This document shows, piece after piece, positions 19,406-28,762 of a stretch of DNA of 64,000 bases (the stretch's first letter is position 1; each line of letters opens with the position of its first letter). The translations under genes were made by a program, and so were the position numbers. Under the pieces are notes generated by a model. It searched no databases, was not told the DNA's origin, and worked only from the letters and a program-made list of their open reading frames with translations. The stretch is from assembly GCA_902562425.1 (NCBI GenBank), contig CACETF010000003.1, positions 1-64,000 on the forward strand, written 5' to 3'. Source of the DNA: Porticoccaceae bacterium. Its GTDB lineage: Bacteria > Pseudomonadota > Gammaproteobacteria > Pseudomonadales > Porticoccaceae.

Positions 19406-19442
19406 AGCCTAACGGCTGTGTAGCCATGGGAGTTTTCCCTGG
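19406..19442. promoter_or_regulatory. Two small hairpins in the nadB-rpoE divergent promoter region
   Basis: AGCC-taac-GGCT (19406-19417) is followed by CCA(t)GGGA-gttt-TCCCTGG (19424-19442), a seven-base-pair stem with one bulged base. They lie 57-93 bases before the rpoE start codon. They could be operator sites or leader structures. I see no clear sigma-E-type GAACTT promoter beside them. Confidence 0.3.
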
Positions 19443-19498
19443 CGAAGGAATCAAGTCTCCGGTATCGTTAGAGGTAATTGTTATTTAGTTGATACTTA

Positions 19499-20092
19499 AT
19501 GATAGATCACAACATTTCAAATGTAACAGACTGTAAGCTTTTGTCGAGGGCTAAAAGGGGAGACAAGAGAGCATTTGAATTATTGGTGATTAAATATCAG
19601 CAAAAGGTTCAGAATTCTTTGGCACGTTTCGTAAAAGATCGAGATGAATTGAATGACTTAACCCAAGAAGTTTTTATTAAAGCATATAAAGCCTTGTCAG
19701 CATTTCGAGGGGATAGTCAGTTCTATACTTGGTTACATAGAATTGCATTAAATACGGCTAAAAATCATTTAGTTGCAAGAAATCGACGACCACCCACATC
19801 TGATATTCAAGTATCTGATGCGGAAAGTTATAACAGGTATTATCAACTCCACGATATTGATACGCCAGATAACATTTTATTGTGTGAGCAAATGGATCAA
19901 ATATTAAAAGAAACTATAAGTCAATTACCGGAAGATCTTAGATCTGTAATCTCCCTTCGAGAGAATCAAGACTTGAGCTATGAGGAAATCGCTAAAATAA
20001 TGGGATGCCCCATAGGAACTGTGCGATCGCGATTGTTTCGGGCCAGAGAAATTCTTGACGAGAAAATGACGGCAGTATTGAATGGCAGGTAA
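19499..20092 (+). CDS. rpoE: Envelope-stress sigma factor RpoE (AlgU)
   Basis: This 197-residue group 4 (ECF) sigma factor directs transcription of envelope-stress genes. Region 2 (about 25-95) carries NDLTQEVFIKAYKALSAFRG and FYTWLHRIALNTAKNHL; region 4 (about 135-190) carries LPEDLRSVISLRENQDLSYE and GTVRSRLFRARE, typical of the RpoE/AlgU clade. rseA follows after 70 bases. In the family it is held at the membrane by RseA until periplasmic proteolysis releases it. Confidence 0.96.
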   Translation: MIDHNISNVTDCKLLSRAKRGDKRAFELLVIKYQQKVQNSLARFVKDRDELNDLTQEVFIKAYKALSAFRGDSQFYTWLHRIALNTAKNHLVARNRRPPTSDIQVSDAESYNRYYQLHDIDTPDNILLCEQMDQILKETISQLPEDLRSVISLRENQDLSYEEIAKIMGCPIGTVRSRLFRAREILDEKMTAVLNGR

Positions 20093-20162
20093 AAAATGAT
20101 TTGAACGTTTTTTTAAAATAGGTGTCAAAGTAATCGTTGGATAATTTTGGAGGCTAAAGGGC

Positions 20163-20789
20163 TTGGAGAAGAAAAAGATTCATTTAAACGATAAGTGCCG
20201 GAGAGATCTTTGCGCATTGGTGGACGGTGAAGCAAATGACTTTGAAGTTCAAAGTATTTTGACTGCCATGGATGGCGAGAACGCGAGAGAAGTAAGAGAG
20301 CTTTGGCGTCGCTATAATCTTGCGTCTAATAGCATCCGAAATGAAACATTCGGTCTAGGGTTCGATGTAAGCGGTGATGTTGTAGCCGCGATAAAAAACC
20401 AACCAATCCGCCATTTGACCGAGTCAAATAAAATTTCAGAAGCTATCCTTCAGTTCGGTTTGGCGGCTTCGGTAGCGGTGTTGACAATATTTAGTGTTCA
20501 GTATTTCAATAATAGTGATATGGTTGATCAAACTCGGCATAATGTTAAAGTTGAGTCAAACGGAGTAGAAGCTAGTGCGGGTCCGGCTGCACAATTCCCC
20601 AACGGATTCAAACCTAATATTAATGTTCAGACCGTTAGTGTTGGCTCGATAAGAAAGTCAGAACCAAAGGTGTCTCTAGATACCCGCCTATTTCAGGATG
20701 ATAAAATTCGAGATCATATTGATCGTAAGGTCTCAGAGTATTATCGTCAGTCCACACACATTGATCATGATCGCAAGAACCGTATGTAA
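20163..20789 (+). CDS. rseA: Anti-sigma-E factor RseA (MucA)
   Basis: This 208-residue single-pass membrane protein sequesters RpoE. The cytoplasmic N-domain holds the family pattern LCALVDGEAND..ELWRRYNLASNSIRNE (residues 16-61), a membrane helix spans about 95-116, and the rest is periplasmic. The start is TTG at 20163, with GGAGG about ten bases upstream; the first in-frame ATG would cut into the sigma-binding domain. The gene that normally follows, rseB, is present only as a remnant, so the RseA periplasmic domain may lack its usual partner. Confidence 0.88.
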   Translation: MEKKKIHLNDKCRRDLCALVDGEANDFEVQSILTAMDGENAREVRELWRRYNLASNSIRNETFGLGFDVSGDVVAAIKNQPIRHLTESNKISEAILQFGLAASVAVLTIFSVQYFNNSDMVDQTRHNVKVESNGVEASAGPAAQFPNGFKPNINVQTVSVGSIRKSEPKVSLDTRLFQDDKIRDHIDRKVSEYYRQSTHIDHDRKNRM

Positions 20790-20889
20790 AGCTCAACAAG
20801 ACAAAAATTACACCTGATAAAACAAAGTGCTGTAGCCTGCAAAATGTAAATTCTGCAAGTCGATGAGGTAGCAAGTGTTATAGGCTCAC

Positions 20890-21850
20890 ATGATACTAAT
20901 CGCTTTCTTGTGATCTTATTGGTACTGGTGCCCTTATCGTCGTGTTGCTCTGGCTTAAGGCGTGAAGAAGATGCCAAATTTCAAATTGCCGCTGTTTAAC
21001 ACTTCGTGGGATCCTTGTGTCTCATTCTGAGTGAATATTTGGGAAAATGAAGGATTGCAAAAGCAAAGAATCGTAGCTATGCAGATAATGCACTTATGGA
21101 CTTGGAGTGTTCAGAGGGGATGTATCGAACTGTTAATAGTCATATTCGGAGAAATCATTGTGCAGTGATTAATGATTTAAAGTAACGATTGAAGGTCACC
21201 ATTTAAGATTGTTAATTGAGCATTCAAAACCAGCGAATTATGGTTGTTTGGCCTATCAGAAAGGAGTACCGTTAAACCGGCTAACATAAGAAATTCGTAC
21301 AAGAGGAGTGAATTGAAAATATTATACGCACTACAGTTCTTTCGTGGCATCGTCCTTGAAAAGGGCGAATATGTTCGGATAGATCATAATTTCGGTACAT
21401 TATGCTCTATATAAAAAGACTCGAGAGTCTATTTATTTTGGCTAATGCGGAGGTAATTAACTGGCACTCATCGGTCAACTTAATTAAATGAGAGTGAAAT
21501 CAAAGATGTGTTTGATGACGAACTTGGTGTTAATCGATGTTACATTTGGAGGATATAGCAATGATGTGCTGTTAGTGGAGAAAAATTTATTTGGTGACGG
21601 ATTAACATTCAAGTCGGTACTGATCAGGGCATCAAAATCTGAAGTTTTTGCCAATGTCTAACACCAATCTGTATAATTTAAGCTCTTCTGCTGGCAACCT
21701 GCCAAATCAAAGAAACAATTAAGAGATTTATTTTACAGGACACTTACTTTATGAAGAAGTATCAAAATGTGCGAAAAATTTTAGGCACTATAGATCCATA
21801 ACGCTTTACTACCGATGGATTTCGGTTGTCGAAAGGGGTAGTAGCAAGCT
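20890..21850 (+). pseudogene. Decayed rseB/mucB remnant
   Basis: No intact gene occupies the 1.1 kb between rseA and mucD, the standard place of rseB. Pieces resembling RseB lie in order but in different frames: a signal-peptide-like run (FLVILLVLVPLSSCC, from 20904), ALMDLECSEGMYRT (21090-21131), FFRGIVLEKGEYVRIDH (21337-21387), RLESLFILANAEVI (21417-21458), GLTFKSVL (21599-21622) and DGFRLS (21814-21831). These recall family segments such as the WLERM start, YRGxFxY..RIxH, ERLxSLxGxxREVI, LLLKSxL and LPxGFxL. Each is short and matched by eye from memory; the colinear order is the strongest point. At least four frame changes or stops separate them. About 200 extra bases between the second and third pieces do not fit well. 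Confidence 0.45.
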
Positions 21851-21887
21851 CAGTTCGTTGAATTCACGCTTATTTAGAGGGTTTTAG

Positions 21888-23267
21888 ATGTTAGTGAAAA
21901 TGTACCTTATTTTATTGTTGACTGGTATTACCCTATCAAAGGCCGTTGCCTCACTTCCAGATTTTACAGAACTCGTTGAGAGGGTAGCCCCAGCAGTTGT
22001 AAAAATCAATGTATCCTTCAGTGGAGAAAGTTCACTACAATCGCAGCCTTACGGTAGAAATTTACCTGATATTTTTCGTGAATTGTTAGAGCAACAGCGA
22101 AACTTGAGAGAAAGACCTGATAGGGTTTCTATGGGATCGGGGTTCGTAATCTCTTCGGATGGGTACATTATTACAAATCATCATGTGGTGGAGCGTGCCA
22201 CTAAAATCCAAGTGTCGTTTGCAGACAGGCGTGAGTTCGAAGCTGAAATGGTTGGTACAGATCGGCGGTCTGATTTGGCACTTCTAAAGGTCAATGGAAA
22301 TGACCTACCAACTTTAGAGTTTGCCACGGAGAACGACTTGAGAGTGGGAGCTTGGGTTTTAGCAATAGGATCGCCTTTTGGACTGGATTACTCAGTTACT
22401 GCTGGTATTGTAAGTGCCATTGGGCGAAGTATCCCGACGGAAAGGAATGAAAATTATGTGCCATTTATACAGACTGATGTAGCTATTAATCCGGGTAATT
22501 CTGGAGGGCCTCTTTTTGATTTGTCAGGAAAAGTAGTTGGTATTAATTCACAAATTTATTCCCGATCAGGCGGTTCTATCGGGCTTTCTTTTGCGATTCC
22601 GGCTAATTTGGCGCTCGATGTGGTCCAACAATTAAAATCTACTGGCCGCGTGGATAGAGGTTGGTTAGGGGTGGCTATTCAAGATGTAGATCAAAAACTA
22701 GCACGATCTTTAAATTTAAAAGAGGCCAAGGGAGCTTTAGTGAGTGCGGTGGAAATTGACAGTCCCGCTGACGTAGGTCAAATATTGCCGGGCGACGTCA
22801 TAATAAGTTTTAATCGAGAGGCAGTTATTGAATCCAGTGATTTGCCGCCCCTCGTTGGGCAGGTGGCGCCTGGTGGTCGTGTTCCGGTTGAGATAGTGCG
22901 GGACGGAAAGATCAAGAAGTTGAACGTAATAGTAGCGGCTCTAGATGGTGATCAACCAATTGCTGAGAAGAGATCAAAAGCTAATGAAAGTGGCGATCGG
23001 CTTGGTCTGATAGTAGAAGATGTAACCAAATTATCAATACCCGAAGATGGTTTAACTGGAGTGGTTATTCGATATATCGCGCCAAAATCTGCGGCAGAAA
23101 TGGCCGGATTGCAGCAAGGAGATATTATCGTTCAGTTAGGAAAAATGAGAATCTCGAGTTCCAAAGAATACGACAAAACGGTCCGGCAGATGCCGAAGAA
23201 TCGACCAGTTGCCATCCGTTTTCTGCGGCGCGGTAACGCAGTATTTAGGACAATAGAGATTGACTGA
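21888..23267 (+). CDS. mucD: Periplasmic serine protease/chaperone MucD (DegP/HtrA family)
   Basis: MucD degrades misfolded envelope proteins and dampens sigma-E signalling. The 459-residue precursor has an N-terminal signal peptide (about 1-21, ..KAVAS), a trypsin-like domain with His99 (TNHHVV), Asp129 (RRSDLALL) and Ser205 (NPGNSGGP), then two PDZ domains (about 250-345 and 365-455). The triad is intact. It sits downstream of the rseA/rseB-remnant region, as mucD does in Pseudomonas-type algU clusters, and a GAGGG ribosome-binding site precedes the ATG. Confidence 0.95.
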   Translation: MLVKMYLILLLTGITLSKAVASLPDFTELVERVAPAVVKINVSFSGESSLQSQPYGRNLPDIFRELLEQQRNLRERPDRVSMGSGFVISSDGYIITNHHVVERATKIQVSFADRREFEAEMVGTDRRSDLALLKVNGNDLPTLEFATENDLRVGAWVLAIGSPFGLDYSVTAGIVSAIGRSIPTERNENYVPFIQTDVAINPGNSGGPLFDLSGKVVGINSQIYSRSGGSIGLSFAIPANLALDVVQQLKSTGRVDRGWLGVAIQDVDQKLARSLNLKEAKGALVSAVEIDSPADVGQILPGDVIISFNREAVIESSDLPPLVGQVAPGGRVPVEIVRDGKIKKLNVIVAALDGDQPIAEKRSKANESGDRLGLIVEDVTKLSIPEDGLTGVVIRYIAPKSAAEMAGLQQGDIIVQLGKMRISSSKEYDKTVRQMPKNRPVAIRFLRRGNAVFRTIEID

Positions 23268-23372
23268 TAGTTCGCTGCGCGTAAAGAGATTACTGATGTT
23301 TAAACATTACTTTGGTAACGAAGCCATAAATAAGATAAACTGTATATCCAGACAAGTGGATGACTAGCACAC

Positions 23373-25166
23373 GTGTCAGAACTAACCTCTATCCGTAATT
23401 TTTCCATAATTGCGCACATTGATCACGGGAAATCAACATTGGCTGATAGGTTTATTCAGCTTTGTGGTGGGTTGAGTGAGCGGGAAATGGACACCCAGGT
23501 TCTTGATTCCATGGACATAGAGAGAGAACGGGGTATAACCATCAAAGCTCAGAGTGTGTCGCTCTCATACAAAGGCGTGGACGGCAGGCACTATAAACTT
23601 AATTTTATTGATACACCTGGACATGTAGATTTTTCCTATGAGGTGTCAAGATCACTTGCTGCATGTGAGGGTGCATTATTGATCGTTGATGCAGCGCAGG
23701 GCGTTGAAGCCCAGTCCGTAGCTAATTGCTATACAGCAATAAATCAAGGCTTGGAAGTTCTTCCTGTACTTAACAAGATGGATTTACCTCAAGCTGAGCC
23801 GGAACGAGTTGTCTCAGAGATTGAGGACATCATTGGCATTGATGCCAGTGAAGCAATTCACTGCAGTGCAAAAAGTGGATTGGGTGTTATTGATGTGTTG
23901 GAGCAGATAGTCCTTAAGATTCCTCCTCCCCGAGGCTTGACACAAAATCCATTACAGGCCTTGATAATTGATTCTTGGTTTGATAACTATCTTGGAGTTG
24001 TTTCTTTAATTCGTGTAATGGAAGGCACGCTTTGTGTAAAAGATAGAATTATCGCCAAATCTATTGGAAGGACACATGTTGTAGATAGCCTTGGGGTATT
24101 TACACCAAAGCGCCAAGAGAAGAACGTGCTTAAAGCTGGAGAGGTAGGCTTCATGGTTGCGGGCATAAAAGATATCAAAGGGGCTCCTGTCGGGGATACC
24201 TTAACTCACTATAATACCGCTGATGTTTTATCGCTACCAGGATTTCAAACTATAAAGCCGCAGGTGTACGCGGGAATGTTCCCTGTGGACTCAGATGATT
24301 TTGAAGTTTTTCGTGATGCGCTCTCAAAATTGGCGATTAATGATGCCTCGTTGTTTTATGAGCCAGAAAGTTCCGATGCGTTAGGATTCGGATTTCGTTG
24401 TGGCTTTTTAGGTATGTTACACATGGAAATTATTCAGGAGAGATTAGAGCGCGAATATCGACTTGATTTGATCACTTCTGCTCCTTCAGTGGTTTATGAG
24501 GTAGTGTCCAACAAGGGCGGACAGTTTAGTATTTCGAATCCCTCTGATCTACCTGACCCAACGCACTTAGTTGAATTGCGCGAACCAATCTGTGTTGCAA
24601 ACATTCTCGTGCCAAAGGAATTCGTCGGTAACGTTATTTCGCTCTGCATAGAAAAACGTGGTGTTCAAATTGACCTCCAATATGTTGGTGGACAAGTTGC
24701 GATTAATTATGAATTGCCCTTAAGCGAGGTTGTCATGGATTTTTTCGATCGATTGAAATCGGTCAGTCGTGGTTTCGCCTCTTTAGAATATAATTTCTTG
24801 CGATTCGATCCAGCGCCTTTGGTAAGACTTGATGTTTTGATTAACGGTGATCGAGTTGATGCACTGGCAGCAATTGTCCACCGAACAGAATCGTCTCGTA
24901 AGGGCCGCGTGCTAACCGAGAAAATGAAGGAGTTGATTCCTAGACAGATGTTTGACGTGGCAATTCAAGCGGCTATTGGTGGACATATCATCGCTAGAAC
25001 TACAGTAAAAGCATTACGGAAAAATGTCACTGCGAAATGCTATGGGGGAGATGTTTCTAGGAAGAAAAAGCTCTTAGAAAAACAGAAGGCGGGGAAGAGA
25101 CGTATGAAGCAAGTTGGGAGCGTGGACATTCCTCAGGACGCTTTTCTCGCTGTTTTAAGAACTTAA
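23373..25166 (+). CDS. lepA: Elongation factor 4 (LepA)
   Basis: LepA is a ribosomal GTPase related to EF-G that acts during translation and ribosome assembly under stress. It is 597 residues with the P-loop region [14 protein letters not shown] at the N-terminus, the switch motifs DTPGHVDF and NKMDLP, and the LepA-specific C-terminal domain including [15 protein letters not shown] and [16 protein letters not shown]. The start is GTG at 23373. lepB follows after 29 bases, the conserved lepA-lepB pair. Confidence 0.98.
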   Translation: MSELTSIRNFSIIAHIDHGKSTLADRFIQLCGGLSEREMDTQVLDSMDIERERGITIKAQSVSLSYKGVDGRHYKLNFIDTPGHVDFSYEVSRSLAACEGALLIVDAAQGVEAQSVANCYTAINQGLEVLPVLNKMDLPQAEPERVVSEIEDIIGIDASEAIHCSAKSGLGVIDVLEQIVLKIPPPRGLTQNPLQALIIDSWFDNYLGVVSLIRVMEGTLCVKDRIIAKSIGRTHVVDSLGVFTPKRQEKNVLKAGEVGFMVAGIKDIKGAPVGDTLTHYNTADVLSLPGFQTIKPQVYAGMFPVDSDDFEVFRDALSKLAINDASLFYEPESSDALGFGFRCGFLGMLHMEIIQERLEREYRLDLITSAPSVVYEVVSNKGGQFSISNPSDLPDPTHLVELREPICVANILVPKEFVGNVISLCIEKRGVQIDLQYVGGQVAINYELPLSEVVMDFFDRLKSVSRGFASLEYNFLRFDPAPLVRLDVLINGDRVDALAAIVHRTESSRKGRVLTEKMKELIPRQMFDVAIQAAIGGHIIARTTVKALRKNVTAKCYGGDVSRKKKLLEKQKAGKRRMKQVGSVDIPQDAFLAVLRT

Positions 25167-25195
25167 GTATGGGTTTAACTTTGAGATGAAGAGTT

Positions 25196-25924
25196 GTGAA
25201 TCTTAACTTCGAATTGATACTTACTTTGCTGTTTATACTGTCAGCACTTTTCTGGCTTAGTAATTACTTCCTATTGAAAAGACAAGATGGTGTTATTGAG
25301 TTTATCGCATCAATGGCGCCAGTGCTTGGTGTAGTTTTATTGCTGCGATCATTTATTATCGAACCTTTTCAAATACCATCTAAATCAATGGTTCCAAACT
25401 TGCTTGTTGGCGACTTTATCCTGGTAAATAAATTTGCTTATGGTTTAAGACTGCCGGTTTTACGATACAAATTATATGATTTCGGCAAGCCGGAACGTGG
25501 AGATGTGATGGTATTTTTCCCTCCTCATGATGATAGGTATTTTATAAAAAGATTGATTGGATTGCCTGGGGATGAGGTGCGTATCATTGAAGGAGTTGTT
25601 TATATTAACGGACGCCAAATCTCACAGAAGATTTCAGGAGATATTGCGACTGCTAACCACATCATAATGAATGAGCGACTGGCAGAGTCGGAGCATAAGG
25701 TCCAAAAACGCCTAGTTCCCACCCGTTTAAGCTTGAATCACACGGCAATAGTGCCTGAGGGTCACTACTTCATGATGGGTGACAATCGCGATAATTCCAG
25801 TGACAGTCGAGTTTGGGGGCCAGTGCCTGAGGATCGGTTGGTAGGGAAAGCTTTTGCGCGATGGATGTATTGGGACAAATTTCTCAGTTTTCCTAGCTTT
25901 AGCAGGGTAGGTTGGCTGAATTAA
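25196..25924 (+). CDS. lepB: Signal peptidase I LepB
   Basis: LepB removes signal peptides from exported proteins at the outer face of the inner membrane. The 242-residue protein has two N-terminal membrane helices (about 5-26 and 37-53), the catalytic serine Ser64 (IPSKSMVPNLLVGDF), catalytic lysine Lys118 (DRYFIKRLIGLPGD) and the box MGDNRDNSSDSR. It is shorter than E. coli LepB but within the family range. The start is GTG. Confidence 0.97.
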   Translation: MNLNFELILTLLFILSALFWLSNYFLLKRQDGVIEFIASMAPVLGVVLLLRSFIIEPFQIPSKSMVPNLLVGDFILVNKFAYGLRLPVLRYKLYDFGKPERGDVMVFFPPHDDRYFIKRLIGLPGDEVRIIEGVVYINGRQISQKISGDIATANHIIMNERLAESEHKVQKRLVPTRLSLNHTAIVPEGHYFMMGDNRDNSSDSRVWGPVPEDRLVGKAFARWMYWDKFLSFPSFSRVGWLN

Positions 25925-25988
25925 CGCGCCCATTGGCGACATAAATTAAAAAAGCTTGGACTTTAAATAATTAGCGAAGGCTAGTGGT

Positions 25989-26690
25989 ATGACCCGTGTA
26001 GTTGAGCATGCAGAAATGGAGCAAAAACGATTACTGCAGGAAAGACTTAATTATGTTTTTTCTGATCAAAATCTTTTGGTATTGGCTCTTACTCATCGTA
26101 GCTACGGTTCACAAAATAATGAACGACTTGAGTTCCTAGGTGATGCAATTCTTGGCTCGATAATAGCGAATTATTTATATCGACATTATCGTCAGTTGAG
26201 AGAGGGTGAAATGAGTCGAATGCGCGCGCAGATAGTTCGCGCCGAATCTTTGGCTGGGGTGGCTAGAAGATTGGATTTGGGCAGTTGCCTACTGCTAGGC
26301 CCCGGAGAGATGAAAGCGGGCGGGGTAAAGCGTGATTCAATTTTGGGTGATACTGTAGAGGCAATCATTGGTGCTGTTTACATTGATTCTGGTTTAGATT
26401 CTTCCAGCGACTGCGTCTTGCGTTGGTTTGAAAAAGAATTGATCAAAGTGTCATATGAATACCCATCCAAAGATTCAAAAACTCAATTACAAGAATGGTT
26501 GCAAAAGAGGGGACAGCCCTTACCCTGTTATCGACTGATGGATACGGTAGGAGCGGCGCACAGGAGATTATTTACTGTTGAATGTGTTCTTTCATCAATT
26601 GACATCGAAGCCAAAGCCTCAGCAAGTAGCGTGAAGAAAGCAGAACAAATTGTCGCGGAAAAGCTTCTTAATGAAATAGGAGAAACATAG
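25989..26690 (+). CDS. rnc: Ribonuclease III
   Basis: RNase III cleaves double-stranded RNA during rRNA and mRNA maturation. At 233 residues it has the catalytic domain signature NERLEFLGDAILGSIIANYL, the second acidic cluster GDTVEAIIGAVYIDSG, and a C-terminal dsRNA-binding domain starting near DSKTQLQEWLQKRG. The stop codon TAG shares one base with the GTG start of era, so the pair is tightly coupled. Confidence 0.97.
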   Translation: MTRVVEHAEMEQKRLLQERLNYVFSDQNLLVLALTHRSYGSQNNERLEFLGDAILGSIIANYLYRHYRQLREGEMSRMRAQIVRAESLAGVARRLDLGSCLLLGPGEMKAGGVKRDSILGDTVEAIIGAVYIDSGLDSSSDCVLRWFEKELIKVSYEYPSKDSKTQLQEWLQKRGQPLPCYRLMDTVGAAHRRLFTVECVLSSIDIEAKASASSVKKAEQIVAEKLLNEIGET

Positions 26691-27592
26691 TGGCCTCAAC
26701 AACAAATCAGTGCGGTTATGTCGCAATAGTTGGGCGTCCAAATGTAGGTAAGTCGACGCTGCTCAACAATATCTTGGGAAGAAAGTTGAGTATTACTTCC
26801 AGGAAGCCCCAGACTACCAGACATACACTTTTGGGTATTTTCACAGAGGGAGCAATGCAGTTAATTTTTGTCGATACCCCCGGCATTCATGCGAATCGAG
26901 ATCGTGCAATTAATCGTGTAATGAATAAGACCGCAATCAGCGTTTTACAAGATGTAGATTTGGTGCTCTTCGTGGTTGATCGTCTTGTGTGGGGGATTGA
27001 GGACGAGTATGTAGCGAAACATCTGCAGAATAGTCGTGTGCCGATGTTGGTAGTAGTTAACAAGATCGATATGTTAAGTGAAAAAGAGCTCTTGTTACCT
27101 CAGTTAAAATTTTTGTCTCACAAATGCAAGCCTAAAGAGTTGATACCTGTATCCGCGCTTCGAAAAATCAACATTTCTAGACTGATGTCTTCGATCAGGC
27201 CATTCATTCCGACAAATATGCACTTGTTTCATCAAGATCAAATAACTGATCGGAATGAACGATTTTTGTGTAGCGAGATAATTCGGGAAAAGATTACCAG
27301 AAAACTCGGAGCTGAATTACCTTACGAAGTAACAGTAGAAATAGAGGCATTTAGCACTGGGGCAAGTATCACCCATATTGACGCACTGATATTAGTGGAG
27401 CGGGCGGGCCAAAAAAAAATCATCATTGGTGACGGAGGCAAGTGCTTAAAGGAAATAGGTAAAAGTGCGCGTGTTGATATTGAAAACTTAATTAATTCTA
27501 GAGTCATGCTGAGGACTTGGGTGAAGGTCCGCAGTGGTTGGTCAGATGATGAGCGGGCTCTGAGAAGCCTTGGGTACTTGGATAGTTGTTAA
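26690..27592 (+). CDS. era: Ribosome-assembly GTPase Era
   Basis: Era binds the 3' end of 16S rRNA during 30S maturation. The 300-residue protein carries G1 GRPNVGKSTLLN, G3 DTPGIH and G4 NKID in the N-domain, and a C-terminal KH domain with ERAGQKKIIIGDGGKCLKEIG. It begins at GTG 26690 within the rnc stop, and recO starts immediately after its stop codon. Confidence 0.97.
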   Translation: MASTTNQCGYVAIVGRPNVGKSTLLNNILGRKLSITSRKPQTTRHTLLGIFTEGAMQLIFVDTPGIHANRDRAINRVMNKTAISVLQDVDLVLFVVDRLVWGIEDEYVAKHLQNSRVPMLVVVNKIDMLSEKELLLPQLKFLSHKCKPKELIPVSALRKINISRLMSSIRPFIPTNMHLFHQDQITDRNERFLCSEIIREKITRKLGAELPYEVTVEIEAFSTGASITHIDALILVERAGQKKIIIGDGGKCLKEIGKSARVDIENLINSRVMLRTWVKVRSGWSDDERALRSLGYLDSC

Positions 27593-28309
27593 GTGAAGGG
27601 ATTCCAAGAACAACTTGGTTTTGTTTTGCACACGCAGCCATTCAGTGAGAACAGTCTTCTTGTAGACCTATTAACATCTGGATATGGAAGGATTAAGTGC
27701 ATTGCTAAAGGCTTCAGGGGTGGGCGTAAAAATGGGCGCACTAAGTCGCTCTTTCCGCACTCTGAATATAATTTATGTTGGCATGGTAAAAATGATTTAA
27801 AGGTACTCACGAGTGCAGAGTTGGCAAGGCCACCAGTATTTTTAGATAGAGAGCCTCTCTATTATGGGCTGTACTTGAACGAATTAATTTATCGTTTGGT
27901 TGATTGTCAAGAGTATTTGGATGGTTTCTATTCAGCTTATAGAGATTTTATAAGTTCTTTAATATTGACTGGTGCTGATGAAACACGGTTGCGAAAAATT
28001 GAGATGCAATTACTGAGAGAACTCGGGTTTGGTCTTTTACTAAATGTTGATGTCCATAGTGGGGCAAGTGTAAATCCGGAAAACTTTTACAAGTTCAATC
28101 CGGAATCAGGTTTTTACAAGGCATTGAAGGATGACCTATCCGATAACCTATTTTTAGGTAAGTATTTGCTTGAATTACATGCCGGATGTTGGGAGCGGCG
28201 CGAGGTTTTACTGATTGCAAGAATAATTTTAAGAAAGACAATAGATTTCCGTCTCAATGGAAAACCCCTGCATAGTCGGCGACTTTATAAGTCTTTTTTG
28301 GCGTCTTAG
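27593..28309 (+). CDS. recO: DNA repair protein RecO
   Basis: RecO, 238 residues, loads RecA on SSB-coated single strands in the RecFOR pathway. The N-terminal OB-fold is visible (GFVLHTQPFSENSLLVDLLT, GRIKCIAKGFRG), followed by the helical domain with LYYGLYLNELIYRLV. The zinc-binding cysteines present in some RecO proteins are not seen. It begins at GTG directly after the era stop. pdxJ, which often follows recO in Gammaproteobacteria, is absent. Confidence 0.93.
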   Translation: MKGFQEQLGFVLHTQPFSENSLLVDLLTSGYGRIKCIAKGFRGGRKNGRTKSLFPHSEYNLCWHGKNDLKVLTSAELARPPVFLDREPLYYGLYLNELIYRLVDCQEYLDGFYSAYRDFISSLILTGADETRLRKIEMQLLRELGFGLLLNVDVHSGASVNPENFYKFNPESGFYKALKDDLSDNLFLGKYLLELHAGCWERREVLLIARIILRKTIDFRLNGKPLHSRRLYKSFLAS

Positions 28310-28354
28310 CTTCGTAACCTTTAATTCTTTTGTATTTTTGTTTGGATAAAAAAA

Positions 28355-28732
28355 ATGGTTGTATCAATAGGAACAGACATTGTTGAAATTGAGAGAGTTA
28401 AAAAGGTACTTTTGAGGTTCGGCGGCCGTTTCGTCCAACGAATATTGACCCAAGGCGAAATAAGTGAATGGTACCGGAGAGGTTGCACTGAAGGCTTTTT
28501 GGCGCGCCGCTTTGCAGCTAAGGAGGCAATCTCAAAAGCTCTTAAGACCGGTATTTCTGAGAGCATAAACTTTCAGGACATAAGTATCAAAAATGATCAA
28601 AAAGGTGCGCCGTTTGTTGTTTTATCAGATAAGGCTGGTAGCTTGTTGGAGAGTTTTGGAGCTACTCGCGTTTTACTAAGTATAAGTGATGAGCGAAGTT
28701 ATGCCATTGCTTATGCCATGATAGTATCGTAG
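28355..28732 (+). CDS. acpS: Holo-[acyl-carrier-protein] synthase AcpS
   Basis: AcpS transfers 4'-phosphopantetheine from CoA to acyl carrier protein, activating fatty-acid synthesis. The 125-residue protein starts with the magnesium-binding IGTDIVEIERV and has the second conserved block FLARRFAAKEAISKAL, plus the C-terminal SISDERSYAIAYA. Length is standard. It sits 45 bases after recO, with an A-rich stretch before the ATG. Confidence 0.96.
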   Translation: MVVSIGTDIVEIERVKKVLLRFGGRFVQRILTQGEISEWYRRGCTEGFLARRFAAKEAISKALKTGISESINFQDISIKNDQKGAPFVVLSDKAGSLLESFGATRVLLSISDERSYAIAYAMIVS

Positions 28733-28762
28733 CGTGGTGTTTAATGTTTTGAAAAAAATTAG

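Noticed and set aside
21488-21661. 57-codon frame starting ATG AGA GTG between rseA and mucD as a real small gene
   Set aside because: No ribosome-binding site, and its C-terminal part (GLTFKSVL) fits better as one piece of the rseB remnant.
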